A stretch of 64,000 bases of DNA. Origin: Mycobacterium sp. BK086 (GTDB taxonomy: Bacteria; Actinomycetota; Actinomycetes; Mycobacteriales; Mycobacteriaceae). A program made the position numbers and the translations under genes. Location: positions 62,001 to 126,000 of the forward strand of contig SNWL01000003.1 in assembly GCA_004362315.1 (NCBI GenBank). Reading direction: 5' to 3'. The notes beneath the pieces were generated by a model. The model saw only the letters and a program-made list of their open reading frames with translations. It had not been told where the DNA came from and ran no database searches. Positions 60,601 to 64,000 of the stretch are shown here, in pieces; the stretch's first letter is position 1, and each line of letters opens with the position of its first letter.

Positions 60601-61969
60601 GGACGGGCAGGTGCCGCCGCCGCGGCAGGAACTCCAGCGACAACAGGACGACCAGCAGCGGCAGCACCCGGCTGAGCGGAAGCAGCACGTACCGGCGATC
60701 GCCGAGCGCATGGAACTTGCGCAGGTACCGATACAGCGACTCCAGTGCGATCAGCGAATCGCCCAGGTGGATCACGGTGTAGCAGACGTTGCGCAGCGGA
60801 CTGCGTTCCTTGTCGTTGAAGATCTCGGGGAAAGCCGCAAATGCCAGCGAGAGTCGCTGCGCGCCAAGATCTTTCATCGCCTCGATCATGTCGACCGATA
60901 GCCGTTCGTCGATCCCGTTGGGTGCACCACGGCGCCGCCAGGGCACATCGAGGGTGATATCGCTGCCGCCGCCTGCCATGGCGTAGCGATGGAATCCCTG
61001 CACCCGCCCGGTTTTGTCGCGCGCGACGATCAGCAGGACGCCCGGATAGTGACCGGTGAGCGTGCCGTCCAGGATCATCGAGAACCCGCGCTCGGTATGC
61101 GCCCCCTTGGCCGACGACAGCAGCACATCGGCAAGCTCGGCCAACTGGTCGTCGTCCAGCTCTTGCTCGGCGACGATCTCGGTGGTGATGCCTGCGTTGT
61201 GGGTCCGCTGCACCGCCTGACGCAGGTTCCGAAACCGGCGACCGACCATGTCGAATGCCGGCAGGTCGATCACCACGTCGCGGCCGATGGGGATCGGTCG
61301 CAGATCGCGCCACAATCCGAGCCTCCGCTCGCTACAGCCCAGGACGACCACCCGCCAGCCGCGGGCATGGCACATCTCGGTGAAGTCAGCGACGAGTTCG
61401 GTGAAGCGGTCCTCGGCACCGATGGGGTCACCGCTGACCACGGCATAGCCCAGCCGGGTGCGGTAGGCGATCGCCGCGGTGCCGTCTGCACTGAAGAAAT
61501 AGCTCTTCAGTAGCTGCATGGCGAACGGCGCCACCGGGTCGCGACTTGTCGCCTTGACCAGCGCCCATACCCGCGGTAGCTGTCCCGGCTCGGGCCGTGC
61601 CGTCGTCGGCCACATCAGCAGCAGCCCCGAGGAGGCGATCAGAACGCCGCCGGTCAGGTCGAGAGCCAGCAGGTGGGCGGCGAATCCGGCGAGGACGGCT
61701 ACGCCCGCGGCGATGGCGTGGGCGGCGGTCACCGGCCTGCCCAGGAAGATGCCCCTGGCGATCAGCGCGACGGCGGCGAGGACGGTCAGTGACCAGGGCG
61801 TCCGCCCGACAGCGAGCCAGCTGGCCGCGATCAGCAATCCCAGGGCACCAACCCAGCGGGCGGCCAGGGTGTCGACATGGACGACAACCCGTTCCCTGGC
61901 GCGCAGGCGCAGCGCCACCTGGACCGGTGGATCGGTCACCAGAAAAACGATACGCCCGCCATCAGGCAT
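60578..61969 (-). CDS. DUF2156/LPG-synthetase-like membrane protein (Rv1619-like)
   Basis: A 463-residue protein. About five transmembrane helices (~30-145) are followed by a GNAT-like DUF2156 domain (~150-460), related to phosphatidylglycerol lysyltransferase C-termini (DPVAPFAMQLLKSYFFSADG, FRNLRQAVQRTHNAGITTEI, GFSMILDGTL). It may transfer an aminoacyl group to a lipid or act as a related transferase. ATG 61969 overlaps tesB by 8 bp; GTG 61939 is an equally good start. Position equals M. tuberculosis Rv1619. Confidence 0.85.
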   Translation of the reverse strand: MPDGGRIVFLVTDPPVQVALRLRARERVVVHVDTLAARWVGALGLLIAASWLAVGRTPWSLTVLAAVALIARGIFLGRPVTAAHAIAAGVAVLAGFAAHLLALDLTGGVLIASSGLLLMWPTTARPEPGQLPRVWALVKATSRDPVAPFAMQLLKSYFFSADGTAAIAYRTRLGYAVVSGDPIGAEDRFTELVADFTEMCHARGWRVVVLGCSERRLGLWRDLRPIPIGRDVVIDLPAFDMVGRRFRNLRQAVQRTHNAGITTEIVAEQELDDDQLAELADVLLSSAKGAHTERGFSMILDGTLTGHYPGVLLIVARDKTGRVQGFHRYAMAGGGSDITLDVPWRRRGAPNGIDERLSVDMIEAMKDLGAQRLSLAFAAFPEIFNDKERSPLRNVCYTVIHLGDSLIALESLYRYLRKFHALGDRRYVLLPLSRVLPLLVVLLSLEFLPRRRHLPVPTVSASA

Positions 61970-62828
61970 TTCCCGGGAAGTGCTTGACGATTCCTTCCTG
62001 CACGACGGTGGCCACGACGTCTCCGACCGGGCTGAAGAAATGACCGGTTCCCAGCCCGCGCGACTCCGCGGCGACCGGCGAGTTGGTCGAGTACAACACC
62101 CACTCCGAGAAGTCGACCTGCCGGTGAAACCACACCGAATGATTGACGGTCACCGCGAAGATGCGGTCCCAGCCCCAGGACAGCCCATGGGTGGTGATGA
62201 TCGAATCCAGCACCGTGGTGTCCGACGAGTAGATCATCGCCGCCGTGTGCAGCGTCGGGTCATCGGGCATCACGCCGTCGGCCTTCAACCACACCTGATT
62301 GCCGGTGAGCGTGCCGCCCTTCTCGCGCATGATCCACGACGGGTCATTGGTGTAGCGCCACTCGATCGGCCGCAGCGCTTCGACGAACCCGGGCACCACT
62401 TTCTCGTAGCCGACAAGCAGCTGATCGATCGTGGAGAGAGTCTCCGGCGCAGGCAGATTGGGCATCGGAACGCCGTGCTCCAGCCCACTTCCCGCCGACG
62501 TGTAGGACACCAGGGCGGTGGCCAGCAGCGTGTCACCCTGCATCGCGTCGACCCGCCGGTTGGCAAAGCGCCGCTCGTCCCGCAAGCGAACGACGCGGTA
62601 TTCGATATCGGCCGCCGGATCGCCGCCTGCGATGAAGTGCACCGACAGCGCGCTCGGTGCGATGGCATTGGCCAGGGTGCGGCTGGCGGCGACAAAGGAC
62701 TGCGCCATCAGCTGTCCGCCGAAGGTGCGGGGCGGATTCTTGCGGGGGTGGGCCCCGGCGAACACGTCGTCGCCGAGCGGGGACAGATCGAGAATGGCCA
62801 GCAGGTCGTCGAGATCTGAGTTGGCCAA
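61962..62828 (-). CDS. tesB: Acyl-CoA thioesterase II
   Basis: A 288-residue double hot-dog thioesterase. FAGAHPRKNPPRTFGGQLMA is the family N-terminal signature, followed by VHFIAGGDPAADIEYRVVRL and, in the second domain, HGLSWGWDRIFAVTVNHSVW with the catalytic Asp/Thr/Gln region. It hydrolyses acyl-CoA to free fatty acid plus CoA. TTG 62828 is supported by AAGGAGA 8 bp upstream. pykA ends 12 bp before it, so the two are likely one transcript, as in M. tuberculosis. Confidence 0.94.
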   Translation of the reverse strand: MANSDLDDLLAILDLSPLGDDVFAGAHPRKNPPRTFGGQLMAQSFVAASRTLANAIAPSALSVHFIAGGDPAADIEYRVVRLRDERRFANRRVDAMQGDTLLATALVSYTSAGSGLEHGVPMPNLPAPETLSTIDQLLVGYEKVVPGFVEALRPIEWRYTNDPSWIMREKGGTLTGNQVWLKADGVMPDDPTLHTAAMIYSSDTTVLDSIITTHGLSWGWDRIFAVTVNHSVWFHRQVDFSEWVLYSTNSPVAAESRGLGTGHFFSPVGDVVATVVQEGIVKHFPGNA

Positions 62829-62840
62829 CAGTCTGTCTCC

Positions 62841-64000
62841 TTAGTGGTCGTCCTCCCCGATCCGGTGCACATGAATCAGGTTGGTCGAGCCTACTGTCCC
62901 CGGCGGCGCACCTGCGACGATGACCACGAGGTCGCCGCGCTTGTAGCGACCCAGCTCCAGCAGCGACTGGTCGACCTGCCGGATCATGTCGTCGGTCGCT
63001 TTCATGTGCGGAACGATGAACGTCTCGGTTCCCCACGTGAGCGCCAGCTGGCTGCGCACCTCGGGCAGCGCGGTGAACGCCAGAAGCGGCAGCGGGGTGT
63101 GCAGCCGAGCCAGCCGTTTGACGGTGTCACCGGACTGGGTGAACGCGACCAGCGCCTTGGCGTCCAGTCGCTCGCCGATATCGCGGGCGGCGTACGAGAT
63201 GACACCCCGTTTGGTGCGGGGCACGTGGGTCAGCGGCGGGGCGGCCGTCGAGTTCTCCTCGACCGCGCCGATGATCCGCGCCATCGTCCGGACGGCCTCC
63301 AGCGGGAACTTGCCGACCGAGGTCTCCCCGGAGAGCATCACGGCGTCGGCGCCGTCGAGCACGGCGTTGGCGACGTCGGAGGCCTCGGCCCGGGTGGGCC
63401 GGGAGTTCTCGATCATCGACTCGAGCATCTGGGTGGCCACGATCACCGGCTTGGCGTTCTCGCGGGCCATCTGAATGGCCCGCTTCTGGACCAGCGGGAC
63501 CTCTTCGAGCGGCAGTTCGACGCCGAGGTCACCACGCGCCACCATGACGGCGTCGAAGGCCAGGACGATGGCCTCGAGGTTGTCGATCGCCTCGGGCTTC
63601 TCCAGCTTCGCGATCACCGGAACCCGGCGGCCGACCCGGTCCATCACCTCGTGCACCAGTTCGGCATCGGCCGGCGAGCGGACGAACGACAACGCCACCA
63701 GGTCCACACCGAGGCGCAGCGCGAACTCCAAGTCCTCGATGTCCTTCTCCGAGAGCGCGGGCACCGACACGTTCATCCCGGGTAGCGATAGGCCCTTGTT
63801 GTTGCTGACCGGACCGCCCTCGGTGACCATGCACACCACGTCGTCACCGTCGATGTGCTCGACGACCAGCGCCACTTTGCCGTCGTCGACCAGCAGCCGA
63901 TCGCCGGCCTGGGCGTCCTTGGCGAGCTGCTTGTAGGTGGTCGAGACCCGGTCGTGGGTGCCTTCGCACTCCTCGACGGTGATGCGCACTGTTTCGCCGT
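62841..64000 (-). CDS. pykA: Pyruvate kinase (N-terminus beyond window)
   Basis: About 386 residues are visible of a roughly 472-residue enzyme; the missing part is the N-terminal catalytic strand set. Present are the B domain (VSTTYKQLAKDAQAGDRLLV), the active-site Lys/Glu region VIAKLEKPEAIDNLEAIVLA, the Mg site MVARGDLGVELPLEEVPLVQ, the signature TRAEASDVANAVLDGADAVM, and the full C-terminal allosteric domain (VAFTQSGDTVKRLARLHTPL). The frame is open through the right edge, so the true start lies outside. Confidence 0.97.
   Translation of the reverse strand, partial: GETVRITVEECEGTHDRVSTTYKQLAKDAQAGDRLLVDDGKVALVVEHIDGDDVVCMVTEGGPVSNNKGLSLPGMNVSVPALSEKDIEDLEFALRLGVDLVALSFVRSPADAELVHEVMDRVGRRVPVIAKLEKPEAIDNLEAIVLAFDAVMVARGDLGVELPLEEVPLVQKRAIQMARENAKPVIVATQMLESMIENSRPTRAEASDVANAVLDGADAVMLSGETSVGKFPLEAVRTMARIIGAVEENSTAAPPLTHVPRTKRGVISYAARDIGERLDAKALVAFTQSGDTVKRLARLHTPLPLLAFTALPEVRSQLALTWGTETFIVPHMKATDDMIRQVDQSLLELGRYKRGDLVVIVAGAPPGTVGSTNLIHVHRIGEDDH

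Overview
The window is chromosomal DNA of a high-GC actinobacterium, most likely a rapidly growing Mycolicibacterium (Mycobacterium) species. The backbone pykA-tesB-DUF2156-cydCDBA-HdeD-adenylate cyclase-pdtaR, then thiolase/DUF35, polA, rpsA, coaE, DUF402 and uvrB, follows the order I know from Mycobacterium tuberculosis Rv1617-Rv1634 (in reversed orientation here). It also has the extra genes known from fast growers: dps2, an amino-acid ABC transporter with a MacS/MacR-like two-component system, and the liv operon. GTG and TTG starts, four-base ATGA/GTGA overlaps and weak or absent U-tracts after hairpins are common throughout.

Layout. 1-11.2 kb: a secreted Pro/Gly-rich repeat protein (cut by the window edge), a 56-residue Cys/Lys-rich protein, tRNA-Cys, an MgtC-like membrane protein, an MFS exporter, a secreted alpha/beta hydrolase, uvrB, DUF402, a secreted protein, a Ddn-like flavoprotein, coaE and rpsA. 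11.3-25.6 kb: a PrsW-like protease with a cytochrome P450, polA, a DUF35/thiolase pair, DUF167, map, the liv branched-chain amino-acid transporter (livFGMHK), and the ANTAR regulator pdtaR. 25.65-42.93 kb: a tRNA-anchored genomic island. 42.9-54.2 kb: a hemophore-like protein, a lipoprotein, a nitrilase and an agmatinase-type ureohydrolase, the adenylate cyclase (frameshifted), dps, a DUF2339 membrane protein (frameshifted), a two-component system and ABC transporter in one operon, and HdeD. 54.3-64 kb: cydABDC, a DUF4190 protein, a DUF2156 protein, tesB and pykA (cut by the right edge).

The island is the most unusual part. An intact tRNA with a CAA anticodon (25655-25728) carries the left attachment core. 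A perfect 26-bp copy of its 3' end lies at 41724-41749, and a decayed 39-bp copy (34/39 identical) at 42887-42925. A 12-bp partial copy sits inside the island at 30635. The left third (integrase, regulator, excisionase, RepA-like ATPase with a GTCTCAC repeat cluster, terminase-small-like protein) looks like the replication half of a phage satellite or small prophage. The middle encodes an M41-like peptidase, an FN3/LamG adhesin-like protein and an SGNH esterase. The right third carries cargo, including a HEPN-like candidate, and a second tyrosine recombinase fused to a Cys/His-rich domain, with three perfect 19-bp-period direct repeats upstream. I see no portal, large terminase, recognisable capsid, tape measure or lysis gene, so this is a defective prophage, a satellite, or a composite of several insertions.

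Functional links: cydABDC forms a respiratory unit (bd oxidase plus its assembly exporter); livFGMHK is one transporter with a terminator-like hairpin after the binding-protein gene; the amino-acid ABC transporter and the kinase/regulator pair look co-transcribed. Two neighbouring genes (the cyclase and DUF2339) each carry one frameshift. That may be real decay or sequence error, and should be checked before function is inferred.
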